From Prevotella sp. (GTDB lineage: Bacteria > Bacteroidota > Bacteroidia > Bacteroidales > Bacteroidaceae): a stretch of 34,301 nt of DNA. The stretch is from assembly GCA_017548605.1 (NCBI GenBank), contig JAFYZT010000030.1, forward strand, positions 1 to 34,301, read 5' to 3'. Shown here piece by piece: positions 7,312 to 14,754 of the stretch. The notes beneath the pieces were generated by a model. It was not told the DNA's origin and made no database searches. It worked only from the letters and a program-made list of their open reading frames with translations. The stretch's first letter is position 1. Every line of letters starts with the position of its first letter. The position numbers and the translations under genes are program-made.

Positions 7312-7440
7312 CCAAAGATGGATGAGATGGATGAAGATTTTGAACTCTGAACTTAATGAATTCTTCGTCTATCTCGTAGGAGCAAGACCGTAAACGCCAG
7401 TTGGACTCCAAATGCAGGAAACCAGAATAGTCTATTGTTC

Positions 7441-8862
7441 TCAATCCCTGATCAGGTCTGCAGCCGTGACTTCTTTCTGGATGTCGCCCCAATGGGAATT
7501 GTGGAGCAGACCATAGGTCGTAATCATAGTCAGGTGGAGTGCCTTTCGGCTGTTCGTCTCTTCTGAGAAACGCGCTTTACGATAGCGCAGTTTTTCTGCC
7601 TCATCTTTATCCAAGCGGTACTCACGCGAAGAGAACTTCATCTCGCAAATGTTGATTACATGGTCGGCACGGTCTATCAGCAGGTCTATTTGCACGCCCC
7701 TCGTCCCCTCCTTCTGGCTTTTCGACTGCCACGCATATACGTTCGCTGCTATACCATCGATTCCCAGTGCCCGTTTAATCTGCGGTATATGGAGCAGACA
7801 AACCCTCTCGAACGCTAATCCACACCATGAGTTGTAGATAGGCGTATCAATGTGATGAGTCCAGAAATGCGGGTCGTTCTCCTTGTTGTTCGCCAAATAC
7901 ACAAAATAGAAGACCGAGAAGTTGTCAATGAGTTGATAGATGGTATCGCGAACTCTCTTGCCGATAGAGTGGTAGGCACGGATGAATCCGCTGTATTCCA
8001 AGTCTTGAAGAACACGTGTCAGTTTCCCGTTATCTGTAAGGCAACGGCTTGTTGATACCATTTGCTCGCGCGTCATTCCACCTTTCTTCTTGCCAAGTGC
8101 ATTGATGACATCAATATAGGGCTCAGGATGCCTGAAAAGCGAAGCGTACAACTCATCGAATTCATATCGCAAACAACCGTTTTCTGAAAAGAACAATGCA
8201 TCGATATTCTGATCTATGCTCATTCCGCGCTGCAACTGCGACCAATAGAAAGGTATGCCGCCCAACACCATATATCCCAGCAATAGTTGATACCGTGACA
8301 TATCCAAATGATGCTGCTCCACATATTGCTCACACTCATGGAGAGTGAAAGGCGAGAGGTGTATGCGGCGAGTAACACGGTTGTGCAATCCACCATGGTT
8401 TTTGAAGATATTGTTGACAATCCAAGAAGTGGCTGATCCGCAGATGATGAGCAATACATCCTTGCGGGCTGAAGCCCACCCATTCCAGAAATGCTCCAAA
8501 GCCATGACAAATTTAGAACGGGGTGTATCCATCCATGGCATTTCGTCAATAAAGATGACTTTTCTCTTGTCCTTCGATGATTTGATGACCTCTTTCAACA
8601 ACCCGAAAGCCTCAAGCCAATTCTTTGGCTTACGCCTCACTTGTAATCCTGCTTCTCCAATGGAATCAACCCATGCTGCCAACTGATCGGGCATGGACGA
8701 GTTGGCCAAACCGGAATGTTGGAATGTCAACCGATTGCTAAATGTCTCTCTCACGAGGTATGTCTTTCCTACACGTCGTCGACCATACACTGCTACAAAT
8801 TCAGGATTAGTAGATGTATATGCTTCAGACAAAACCTTTTGTTCTCTCTCGCGTCCTATCAT
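7441..8862 (-). CDS. AAA ATPase with C-terminal DUF234/nuclease-like domain
   Basis: Member of the bacterial/archaeal ATPase family that pairs an AAA module with a DUF234-type C-terminus. The 473-residue protein has Walker A GRRRVGKT (27-34), Walker B VIFIDE (102-107), a sensor-like IICGSATSW (139-147), a helical or winged-helix middle (about 170-310) and a C-terminal domain (about 340-450). There QIDLLID (391-397) and CEMKF (406-410) give D393 and E407-x-K409, the pattern of PD-(D/E)xK nucleases. The family is common in Bacteroidetes; its biological role is not established, and links to mobile or defence functions are inference. The start ATG at 8862 lies 23 bases after an exact promoter element. 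It is a single-gene unit with tandem palindromes upstream. Confidence 0.85.
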   Translation of the reverse strand: MIGREREQKVLSEAYTSTNPEFVAVYGRRRVGKTYLVRETFSNRLTFQHSGLANSSMPDQLAAWVDSIGEAGLQVRRKPKNWLEAFGLLKEVIKSSKDKRKVIFIDEMPWMDTPRSKFVMALEHFWNGWASARKDVLLIICGSATSWIVNNIFKNHGGLHNRVTRRIHLSPFTLHECEQYVEQHHLDMSRYQLLLGYMVLGGIPFYWSQLQRGMSIDQNIDALFFSENGCLRYEFDELYASLFRHPEPYIDVINALGKKKGGMTREQMVSTSRCLTDNGKLTRVLQDLEYSGFIRAYHSIGKRVRDTIYQLIDNFSVFYFVYLANNKENDPHFWTHHIDTPIYNSWCGLAFERVCLLHIPQIKRALGIDGIAANVYAWQSKSQKEGTRGVQIDLLIDRADHVINICEMKFSSREYRLDKDEAEKLRYRKARFSEETNSRKALHLTMITTYGLLHNSHWGDIQKEVTAADLIRD

Positions 8863-8884
8863 GATGATAATGATTATGTTTCGG

Positions 8885-8892
8885 CAAAGTTA
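8885..8892 (-). promoter_or_regulatory. -7 promoter element of the AAA ATPase gene
   Basis: Minus-strand TAACTTTG, an exact TAnnTTTG match, 23 bases from the ATG. The -33 position would fall near 8912-8916, inside the left arm of the first palindrome, so a protein bound there would meet RNA polymerase. Confidence 0.7.
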
Positions 8893-8903
8893 CAAAAAAA
8901 TCA

Positions 8904-8952
8904 TTATAACCTGCGACAACTCGAAAAAAAAATGATTTGGCGCAACTTATAA
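8904..8952. promoter_or_regulatory. imperfect palindrome, tandem copy 1 (candidate operator)
   Basis: Arms TTATAACCTGCGACAA (8904-8919) and TTGGCGCAACTTATAA (8937-8952) are reverse complements at 13 of 16 positions and flank a 17-base A-rich spacer. The left arm overlaps the expected -33 region of the ATPase promoter. Confidence 0.65.
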
Positions 8953-8986
8953 TATGTAATTTCTGTTTTTTTAGGTCTAAAATTCA

Positions 8987-9035
8987 TTATAACCTGCGAC
9001 AAGTCGTAAAAAAAGCGAGTTGGCGCAGCTTATAA
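8987..9035. promoter_or_regulatory. imperfect palindrome, tandem copy 2 (candidate operator)
   Basis: Arms at 8987-9002 (identical to the left arm of copy 1) and 9020-9035 (one base different from the right arm of copy 1), again with a 17-base spacer. The copies are 83 bp apart. A partial third right arm, TTAGTTGGCGAAC, follows near 9047. Conservation of arms and spacer length, but not of the sequence between copies, points to protein binding or RNA structure. Confidence 0.65.
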
Positions 9036-9075
9036 CGGTTTTTCTTAGTTGGCGAACTGATTCTTAGTTGAAAGA

Positions 9076-9100
9076 AAATCCATCATAAGAGTTTTTCAGA
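9076..9100. repeat. 25-bp direct repeat, copy 2
   Basis: Matches 7059-7083 at 23 of 25 positions, same orientation. It lies directly beside the terminator hairpin of the FISUMP operon. Confidence 0.7.
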
Positions 9101-9101
9101 C

Positions 9102-9143
9102 GGTAATCGGGCGGAAACATCATCCGGTTTCCGCCTGATTACC
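9102..9143 (-). terminator. 17-bp stem hairpin after the small KxYxxP gene
   Basis: GGTAATCGGGCGGAAAC (9102-9118) pairs with GTTTCCGCCTGATTACC (9127-9143) across an 8-base loop, with a single G-T wobble. It begins 3 bases after the stop of the 9147-9347 gene. No T-run follows, so it may be a 3'-end stabiliser rather than a classic terminator. Confidence 0.6.
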
Positions 9144-9146
9144 ATA

Positions 9147-9347
9147 TCACTCCCAAACACTTATGGTTCTATTATCACAATCATCATTTCCTTCAGAATC
9201 AGAGGATTCTTCATCATAGTGATGCTGAGGAGCCCACTGGGTATCAGTTTCAGAGTTCGCTATTATCACAAGTATCTCCGAAGCATCTACTTGTGCTATT
9301 TTAGTCTGGGGCGAGGTGTATTTACGTTTTTCCATGTTAGAATTCAT
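9147..9347 (-). CDS. small KxYxxP protein, acidic tail
   Basis: Product of 66 residues, unknown function. The N-terminus has EKRKYTSPQTKI, then a hydrophobic stretch (ILVIIA) and a tail rich in Asp, Glu and Ser ending SVWE. The ATG (9347-9345) overlaps the TGA of the upstream secreted FISUMP protein as ATGA, so the start is well supported and translation is probably coupled. The gene at 29095-29292 encodes a clear relative (KKEYLEPKSKI) that also follows a large secreted protein. No signal peptide or lipobox is visible. It may be a partner or processing substrate of the neighbour; that is inference. Confidence 0.7.
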   Translation of the reverse strand: MNSNMEKRKYTSPQTKIAQVDASEILVIIANSETDTQWAPQHHYDEESSDSEGNDDCDNRTISVWE

Positions 9348-10456
9348 TTTATTAAGACTTTTTTCCCGTTAATAATATTAAGACCTTTCGCAGGTTGAGC
9401 AATGCGTTGACCATAAATATTGTATATCGCTGTTTGCGTAGTATGAGGTCTTGTCAAAATTTGCTCTACATCTGTTGCTTCATCGAACAAGAATGTAATA
9501 ACATTGACGTTTGCTTGAACTGCATCTATAGGCAAAAAGGCCTTATGCGCACCAAGCGTCGTTCCCTTATAGAGATAGAACCCCATTATACCATTGAGAG
9601 CACTTAGCACATACATACTGCGAGGCTCACACGAGGTTTCCTCATCATAGCCGAGAAGATCTCCTTTTTCCACGGTCGCATTCTCTGTTGTAGGAGTTAG
9701 CGTAACAGGTGTCATATCTGACTTAATGATTACGGCCGTAGAAGCGGGTATCACATTGGTGCCCGTCTCTATTAGGATAAGTTCACTTCCTATTACCTTT
9801 CCGGTATATGCTGTTGAGCCTTCAGGTAAGGTGTAATTACGGTCGCTGCTGAAGAATGTGGCGTAATAGTCGGACGGTGCTTCTGGATCGGGGTGGGCAT
9901 CGATTTCAACCATCTCGATGTTGCCGTCGCATACTGGGCGTACAGGGAAAGAAAAATAACTGAGCGGCCAATAATAGGCACTGTCATCATCTTGCTGAGG
10001 GCTGTTGGCTGCCAAGATCCAATGTGCATCACTTTCACCATAAGGCGTATAAGTCCAATACTGTCCTCCTATGCCGACGTTAAAGGGACCCGAGGATGAT
10101 TGATAGTATCCTGCGAAAGGCAGGAATATGGAATTGCCATTGCTTCCCGTATATCTTGCTCCCATTACTCCATTGACGTATTCAACAGAATACGTACAGT
10201 TTTGTGTGAGTTCATCACGCTCCTCCTTTGTCGGTGTGCGCCATACTTCGTCCCAATATCCCTGAACGGGATTGTTTGCCCAGTTGTAATACGTTCCGAA
10301 TTGCTCGGGGCTGTCGGCTCCGATGTTGCATGATGCCCATAGTTTTCCACTGGGCAAGTTGAGGTCAACCGCTTCTCGGTTATTGACAAGGTTATCTTGT
10401 GTGAATGCTGACAAACCTATATGAAGGAAAATGAAAAAAGAAAAGAATCGTTTCAT
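9344..10456 (-). CDS. secreted FISUMP-domain protein with C-terminal sorting-like tail
   Basis: Exported protein of 370 residues. Signal peptide 1-19 (MKRFFSFFIF...). Residues about 28-180 form a FISUMP domain (Fibrobacter succinogenes major paralogous domain): VDLNLPSGKLWASCNIGA, TYYNWA, WRTPTKEE and IFLPFAGYY are its typical signatures. A beta-rich region (about 205-330) resembles the C-terminal part of the LRR protein at 25765-29007. The last 30 residues (IYNIYGQRI ... GLNIINGKKVLIK) match the pattern of type IX secretion C-terminal signals. The ATG at 10456 is chosen over an in-frame TTG three codons upstream. It is translationally coupled to the small protein downstream. Ligand and role unknown; surface location inferred. 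Confidence 0.8.
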   Translation of the reverse strand: MKRFFSFFIFLHIGLSAFTQDNLVNNREAVDLNLPSGKLWASCNIGADSPEQFGTYYNWANNPVQGYWDEVWRTPTKEERDELTQNCTYSVEYVNGVMGARYTGSNGNSIFLPFAGYYQSSSGPFNVGIGGQYWTYTPYGESDAHWILAANSPQQDDDSAYYWPLSYFSFPVRPVCDGNIEMVEIDAHPDPEAPSDYYATFFSSDRNYTLPEGSTAYTGKVIGSELILIETGTNVIPASTAVIIKSDMTPVTLTPTTENATVEKGDLLGYDEETSCEPRSMYVLSALNGIMGFYLYKGTTLGAHKAFLPIDAVQANVNVITFLFDEATDVEQILTRPHTTQTAIYNIYGQRIAQPAKGLNIINGKKVLIK

Positions 10457-10507
10457 GTTGTACAATTGTAGGTCCTGAAAGTATCAACTTATTTGGGAGT
10501 GGAGAAG

Positions 10508-11059
10508 TTAGGAGTTAAGATGGATGAGGGTGATGCCTCCTTCTATGCCGCCGGTGTAACTGCCGATGTCCTTGCCCTGGCGGAAGAGGCGGCGGACGAT
10601 GAATGGTTGGCTGGCGACAATCATGGGCACGTCGAGCATATCGCCTACCATGAGTTTGCCGCCACTCACTTCCTCCACGCGGCAGAAACCATCAGACATG
10701 GTGGTCAGCACCACATGGCGGCGCGGCTCGTAATTGACGGTGATACGGGTGTTAGCAGGCAAGTCGGGAGGATAGAGGGCACCGTTGTCGCCGTCAATCT
10801 CGGAGTTCTTGCCCGCGGCGCTTTTGCAGAGCAGTCTCCAACTGCCATAGCCGAGATAGCGGGCTATGGTTTGGAACGTCGATTCGGTGGGCTTCACCTC
10901 CGGCAAGAGGCCGAACAGACGTTTGAGGGTGTTCACGCCGATACGTTCGCCGGTTCGCGCTTCGATGTCAAGGGCCAGGGCATCAAACTGTGAGGGGCGT
11001 GACAGGTCGCACGCCATGCGCTCACGGATGAGTTTTTGGATGTATGGGTCTAATATCAT
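10508..11059 (-). CDS. two-domain protein, probable DNA-binding, in AraC-kinase operon
   Basis: The 183-residue product has a helical N-terminal domain (about 1-75; LSRPSQFDALALDIE, GVNTLKRLFGLLP, STFQTIARYLGY) that looks like a helix-turn-helix module found in many Bacteroidales hypothetical proteins. The C-terminal domain (about 95-183) is beta-rich (TRITVNYEPRRHVVL, GFCRVEEV, VGDMLDV). No enzyme motif is seen. It starts with ATG 42 bases after the kinase stop and is the third gene of the AraC-kinase operon, so it is a candidate kinase target or co-regulator (inference). The gap to the next gene (10457-10507) has degenerate CTCC/AACTT repeats and no strong promoter, so transcription may run on into the FISUMP gene. 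Confidence 0.7.
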   Translation of the reverse strand: MILDPYIQKLIRERMACDLSRPSQFDALALDIEARTGERIGVNTLKRLFGLLPEVKPTESTFQTIARYLGYGSWRLLCKSAAGKNSEIDGDNGALYPPDLPANTRITVNYEPRRHVVLTTMSDGFCRVEEVSGGKLMVGDMLDVPMIVASQPFIVRRLFRQGKDIGSYTGGIEGGITLIHLNS

Positions 11060-11101
11060 GGTTGTAATGTATAATGATAATGTCGTTGATGAAGGAAGGG
11101 G

Positions 11102-12304
11102 TTATGGGGCACCCTGCATGTCTCTGTCACCGGCTTGTGGGGCCGACAACTTCAACCACACCATCGACTTGTCCACATTGTCGTCTATTGTGTAAACCTC
11201 CATTTCGGCACTGAACATGTATTCGTAAAGATTGTCGGACTCGGGAACGAGAATGCCTATATCGGTAATGGATCTGTCGACGTATGAGTCGTCCCTAATC
11301 TGTAGGCCCATCGATTTCGGCAGCGTCTGGATGCGGTTCCTAAACCAGTCGGTCGCCCCAGTTGTCAGGTTGTGAAGTACTACCGACACATAGTGGCCGA
11401 TTGTATTCGTGTGCGCACTCGACAGGTCGAGCCTTATCGTCCGGAATCTCGAACGCTCGGTATTCCAATCCGACGGACTGATGTCTGCCAAATTAGTGAA
11501 ACCGTCGTTGGTGCAGATTGCCGTGTTGTCGGCGGTGGAGTAGTCTTCTAACACCCACCATGAAAGGCCGCCGAGCAACAGCAGGAAGAGTAAGGCTGTC
11601 GTTGCCAGCCACGGGGAACGTGATTTCCTCATGGCTTTGGCCAGTTTGTCGACACTTTGGTATCTTTCGGCTGCGTCAGCACTGAGGCATCTGTTCACCA
11701 CAGTTTTGTTTCCGATGCCCAAGTCGCTGAAGATTCGTCCCAAGGAATAGATGTCGCTGGCGGGAGTCTTCTCCTCGTCGGGAGCGGAGTAGTCGGCTGT
11801 GCCGCCCGTGGTGAACGGGTAACTGTCTTGGTAGCAATATCCCAGGTCGATGAGTTTCACATGGCTGCCTATGCGCGTGATGAGGATATTGTCGGGCTTG
11901 AGGTCGAGATGGAGCACTTGGTGCTGATGGAGGTATGCCACGGCCGAGAGCAACTCGTCGGCAAACTGTCGCGCATGTTGCCTTTTCCTAAAGTAGCCAG
12001 GGTGCTGACGCAGGAATTCGGTCAGCGTCACGCCGTCCACATATTCCATGAGGAGCCAGTCGTCGTGACATTCCAGATAGCGCGGGATGTTGGGGTGGTC
12101 AAGTGGGAAACCCACCTCGAACTCCTTTTCCAATGCCTGACGGTGCCGCTCATCATGGGCGAAGGCGGGCAGCAACTGTTTCTTCAGCAACAGCCGTCCG
12201 TGCTTTCGCAGCAGGTAGCAGGCGCAGGTACCTCCGCTGGCCACGAAACGTTCTTCCTCGCGGGGCTCTTCTTCATGTGGTGATATGATGGATGGCTTCG
12301 TCAT
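11102..12304 (-). CDS. Hanks-type Ser/Thr protein kinase, membrane anchored
   Basis: Eukaryotic-like kinase of 400 residues. The kinase domain (about 18-225) shows a glycine loop (VASGGTCACYL, 21-31), a lysine pair K41/K42, catalytic loop HLDLKPDN (132-139, D134), DLG (153-155) in place of DFG, and SAPDE (173-177) in place of the usual APE. GGTADY precedes the latter, and DIYSLG (184-189) matches the D-x-x-SLG motif. One membrane segment (about 232-252) leads to an extracytoplasmic domain (about 253-400) with no recognised fold, presumably a sensor. The key catalytic residues are present, so activity is likely. Its ATG overlaps the TGA of the AraC gene by ATGA (12301-12304). The coupling suggests that kinase and regulator act in one pathway. 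Confidence 0.88.
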   Translation of the reverse strand: MTKPSIISPHEEEPREEERFVASGGTCACYLLRKHGRLLLKKQLLPAFAHDERHRQALEKEFEVGFPLDHPNIPRYLECHDDWLLMEYVDGVTLTEFLRQHPGYFRKRQHARQFADELLSAVAYLHQHQVLHLDLKPDNILITRIGSHVKLIDLGYCYQDSYPFTTGGTADYSAPDEEKTPASDIYSLGRIFSDLGIGNKTVVNRCLSADAAERYQSVDKLAKAMRKSRSPWLATTALLFLLLLGGLSWWVLEDYSTADNTAICTNDGFTNLADISPSDWNTERSRFRTIRLDLSSAHTNTIGHYVSVVLHNLTTGATDWFRNRIQTLPKSMGLQIRDDSYVDRSITDIGILVPESDNLYEYMFSAEMEVYTIDDNVDKSMVWLKLSAPQAGDRDMQGAP

Positions 12305-13212
12305 CGCTCGTAGTTCGTCATTCGCATCTGCGTCGGGGTGACACCGAAATGTTCCTTGACATATTTACCGAAGAACGAGGTGTTAGGGAACCTGAGGCGC
12401 ACGCAGATTTCTTTGATGCTCAGGTCTGTGGAAACAAGGAAATAGCGGATGTCTTCCATCACATGCTCGGTAATCCATGCGTTGGCGGTCTTGCCAGAAT
12501 ATTTCTTGCAGATAGTGGAGAGATATTTCGGCGTAACACACAACTCGTTAGCATACGATTCCACCGGACGGTGCTTGACGGGGGTATTTCCCAACAGTTC
12601 GATGAATCGCTGGAAGAGACGGTCGGAGTGTCGTCCTGTGGTCGCGACGGTACCGTCGCGGGTGAGTGCAATGGTCTTCTGCAAACCACACAATGCAAGG
12701 AAACCACCGCGTAGCAGCGAGTGGAGGACGTCGATTTTGTAAGGATGCTCCAAATCGCTGTTGATGACCATGACCAGCAACTCGTAAAAACGGGTAAGGA
12801 ACTCGATGTCGGTGGCTCTTAACGTAACGACATGTAACTTGTGGATATAGAGCATATCGGTCCAGACACTCATCTTCTCGCGCAGGAAACGTTGCATCAT
12901 GCGGTTTGATACGAAGATGGCCTTTATCTCGAAGTCGGGACTGAGCATAAAATCACTGATGAGCACATTGGGGGGACTGATGAGCAGTTCGTTTTCGCTT
13001 AGGCGGAGGTTTTGTCCGTTCATATCTCCCTGTGCCTTGCCCTTGGTACAGAACACCACGGCATTCATCTGAAGACGGGTGGGGCTGGCTTCGCTCAGTA
13101 GGCGCACATTGTCTATCAGGATAATGTCCTCATCAGAATAGCCCACCTGGACGTCTGCTTCCACGTGGGGACTGATGGCTATCTGGCTCAAAAGGGGGGC
13201 ATCAATGCTCAT
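12301..13212 (-). CDS. AraC-family transcriptional regulator
   Basis: Regulator of 303 residues with an N-terminal effector/dimer domain of cupin type (about 30-170, including FCTKGKAQGDMNG) and a C-terminal AraC DNA-binding domain (about 205-300). The two helix-turn-helix motifs are ANELCVTPKYLSTICKKYSG and SIKEICVRLRFPNTSFFGKY, followed by the signature HFGVTPTQMR. The ATG at 13212 (MSIDAP) is preferred to a TTG 13 codons upstream, because that extension would overlap the likely promoter. It is divergent from the RND efflux operon with 185 bases between the start codons. It is thus the obvious candidate regulator of the pump. The kinase gene downstream is translationally coupled. Confidence 0.88.
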   Translation of the reverse strand: MSIDAPLLSQIAISPHVEADVQVGYSDEDIILIDNVRLLSEASPTRLQMNAVVFCTKGKAQGDMNGQNLRLSENELLISPPNVLISDFMLSPDFEIKAIFVSNRMMQRFLREKMSVWTDMLYIHKLHVVTLRATDIEFLTRFYELLVMVINSDLEHPYKIDVLHSLLRGGFLALCGLQKTIALTRDGTVATTGRHSDRLFQRFIELLGNTPVKHRPVESYANELCVTPKYLSTICKKYSGKTANAWITEHVMEDIRYFLVSTDLSIKEICVRLRFPNTSFFGKYVKEHFGVTPTQMRMTNYER

Positions 13213-13239
13213 GAATGTCCTTATTTGGTTTGTGCGATG

Positions 13240-13247
13240 CAAATATG
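13240..13247 (-). promoter_or_regulatory. probable -7 element of the AraC-kinase operon
   Basis: Minus-strand CATATTTG, 7 of 8 to TAnnTTTG, within CCATATTTGCATCG. The efflux-side element across the gap has almost the same context (CCATCTTTGCATCA). It lies 28 bases from the ATG at 13212. Confidence 0.4.
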
Positions 13248-13288
13248 GCAATAAAAAATGAATTATTCATGACCTAAAACGCTTTTTT

Positions 13289-13347
13289 AATGTTCTATTT
13301 TGTATATTTAGGAAAAATTTATGATTCTAAAGTCAAAATAGAACATT
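13289..13347. promoter_or_regulatory. 14-bp perfect inverted repeat, candidate AraC operator
   Basis: AATGTTCTATTTTG (13289-13302) and its exact reverse complement CAAAATAGAACATT (13334-13347) flank a 31-bp spacer; the arm centres are 45 bp apart, about four helical turns. It lies between the divergent AraC and efflux starts. The right arm touches the expected -33 region of the efflux promoter. Confidence 0.6.
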
Positions 13348-13367
13348 TATAATTGAGAAATATTCTC

Positions 13368-13375
13368 CATCTTTG
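13368..13375 (+). promoter_or_regulatory. probable -7 element of the RND efflux operon
   Basis: CATCTTTG, 7 of 8 to TAnnTTTG, 22 bases before the ATG at 13398. A weak TTTA sits at the -33 position (13346-13349), overlapping the end of the inverted repeat. A weak promoter of this kind would fit one needing an activator. Confidence 0.45.
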
Positions 13376-13397
13376 CATCAAATTTCCTGATAAACGA

Positions 13398-14528
13398 ATG
13401 AAAACAAGAATCTGTCTTGCCTTGTTGGCGGTGCTAACTATTACCGCCTGTGGCAAAAAAAGCGAGAAAAAGGAAAAAGCACCTATCAAGGTGAAGACCG
13501 AAGTGGTGAAGCCATCCTATGATGGTGCCGGACAGACGTATGTGGGCATCGTCGAGGAGAGTGAAGCCACGGCAGTCAGTTTCACATCGATGGGCGTGGT
13601 GCGCAGAATCTTCGTTAACGAGGGACAGACGGTGGGGCGCGGTCAACTCCTCGCAGAGATGGATCCTACGACCATGAGCAATGGGGTGACGGCGGCACAG
13701 GCCACTACCAGTCAGGCCCATGACATGGTAGCACAGGCGCAAGCTACATACAACCAGGCCAAAGATGCCTACGACCGTATGAAACTGCTCCATGACAATG
13801 GTTCGCTGCCCGAAATCAAATGGATTGAGATGGAGACGAAGCTGCAGCAGGCGGAGACCATGCTCAAGTCAGCGCAGTCGAGCGTACGCTCGGCCACAGC
13901 CACGGAGCGCATCGCACGCAAAGGACTGTCAGACACCCGCCTTATCGCTCCCGTGAGCGGCATCATAGGTAAACGGCAGGTGAGTGCCGGGGAAACGGCG
14001 ATGCCCTCGCAGGCGGTGGTCACCATCCTCAATATCAATACGGTGAAGGTGAAGGTGTCGGTGCCCGAAGCGGAGATGGCTGCCATCAGCGAAAACACAC
14101 GGTCGCTTATCCGTGTCGAGGCGGCGGGACGACAGGTTCCGGGCGGCAGGATAGAGAAAGGCGTGGCGGCGGATGCCATGACACACACCTATGATATCCG
14201 CGTCAATGTGCCCAATGGTGACCATAAACTGCTTCCGGGAATGGTGGCCGATGTCAGTCTGTACACGGGCTATAAGTCGAACGCCGATGCGGCGACACAC
14301 TCCAGCACCTATACTTTGCCTGTGACGGCGGTGCAGCGACGCGCCGACGGCTCACTCTTCGTGTGGACGGTTGACCAACAGAACAAGGCGCATCGCACCA
14401 CGGTAACCATAGGCCCGACCGAAGGTAACCGCGTGTTCATCACCGACGGTCTGTCTGAGGGACAGCGAGTGGTGGTCGAAGGCTACCAGAAACTCAGCGA
14501 AGGAACGAAGACGGTTCAAGAACACTAA
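13398..14528 (+). CDS. RND efflux periplasmic adaptor lipoprotein
   Basis: Membrane fusion protein that links the inner-membrane pump to the outer-membrane channel. The 376-residue product has a lipobox (TITAC, C18), a barrel-sandwich/lipoyl half (VVRRIFVNEGQTVGRGQLLAEMD, about 73-95), a helical hairpin (about 100-180, with repeated Q, A and E) and the second lipoyl half (DTRLIAPVSGIIGKRQVSAGE, about 190-210), then beta-barrel and membrane-proximal domains to the end. The ATG at 13398 is chosen because it begins the lipoprotein signal; an upstream in-frame TTG at 13353 precedes the promoter element and is rejected. It is the first gene of an adaptor-pump-channel operon facing away from an AraC regulator. 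Substrate cannot be told from sequence. Confidence 0.92.
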   Translation: MKTRICLALLAVLTITACGKKSEKKEKAPIKVKTEVVKPSYDGAGQTYVGIVEESEATAVSFTSMGVVRRIFVNEGQTVGRGQLLAEMDPTTMSNGVTAAQATTSQAHDMVAQAQATYNQAKDAYDRMKLLHDNGSLPEIKWIEMETKLQQAETMLKSAQSSVRSATATERIARKGLSDTRLIAPVSGIIGKRQVSAGETAMPSQAVVTILNINTVKVKVSVPEAEMAAISENTRSLIRVEAAGRQVPGGRIEKGVAADAMTHTYDIRVNVPNGDHKLLPGMVADVSLYTGYKSNADAATHSSTYTLPVTAVQRRADGSLFVWTVDQQNKAHRTTVTIGPTEGNRVFITDGLSEGQRVVVEGYQKLSEGTKTVQEH

Positions 14529-14548
14529 ACATCCAATACCCACCCCGT

Positions 14549-14565
14549 CCCTCCCCAAGGGAGGG
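14549..14565 (+). repeat. GC-rich hairpin after the adaptor gene
   Basis: CCCTCCC (14549-14555) pairs with GGGAGGG (14559-14565) across a CAA loop, 20 bases after the adaptor stop. No T-run follows, so it may tune the adaptor to pump ratio rather than end transcription. Confidence 0.5.
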
Positions 14566-14585
14566 TGTCTGAAGGAGCAAGGAGA

Positions 14586-14751
14586 AAGGAGCAAGGAGCA
14601 GGGAAGATTTAATAATTAAAAAATTAAAAGATTAAAGGAGCAAGTGGGCTGTTGTCTAAACTCCCAAACTCCCAAACTCCCAAACTCCCAAATTCTTAAC
14701 TCAATAACTCATCATCGCGTAGCGACCATTCAACATTCAACACTCAACATT
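14586..14751. repeat. about 165-bp repeat, left copy (inverted partner at 21541-21704)
   Basis: Order of parts on the plus strand: AAGGAGCAAGG-rich purine tract, ATTAAAAGATTAAA tract, GGAGCAAGTGGGCTGTTG, a run of AAACTCCC units, TTCTTAACTCAATAACTC, then ATCGCGTAGCGACC and short ATTCAAC units. The reverse complement of 21541-21704 has the same parts in the same order at roughly 90% identity, differing mainly in the number of AAACTCCC units. The copy ends 3 bases before the pump start codon. Confidence 0.88.
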
Positions 14752-14754
14752 TCC

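Noticed and set aside
14644-14754. 37-codon N-terminal extension of the RND pump from a GTG
   Set aside because: It would translate the AAACTCCC repeat into QTPKLPNSQ-like sequence ahead of a normal RND N-terminus; ATG at 14755 or 14767 fits the family.
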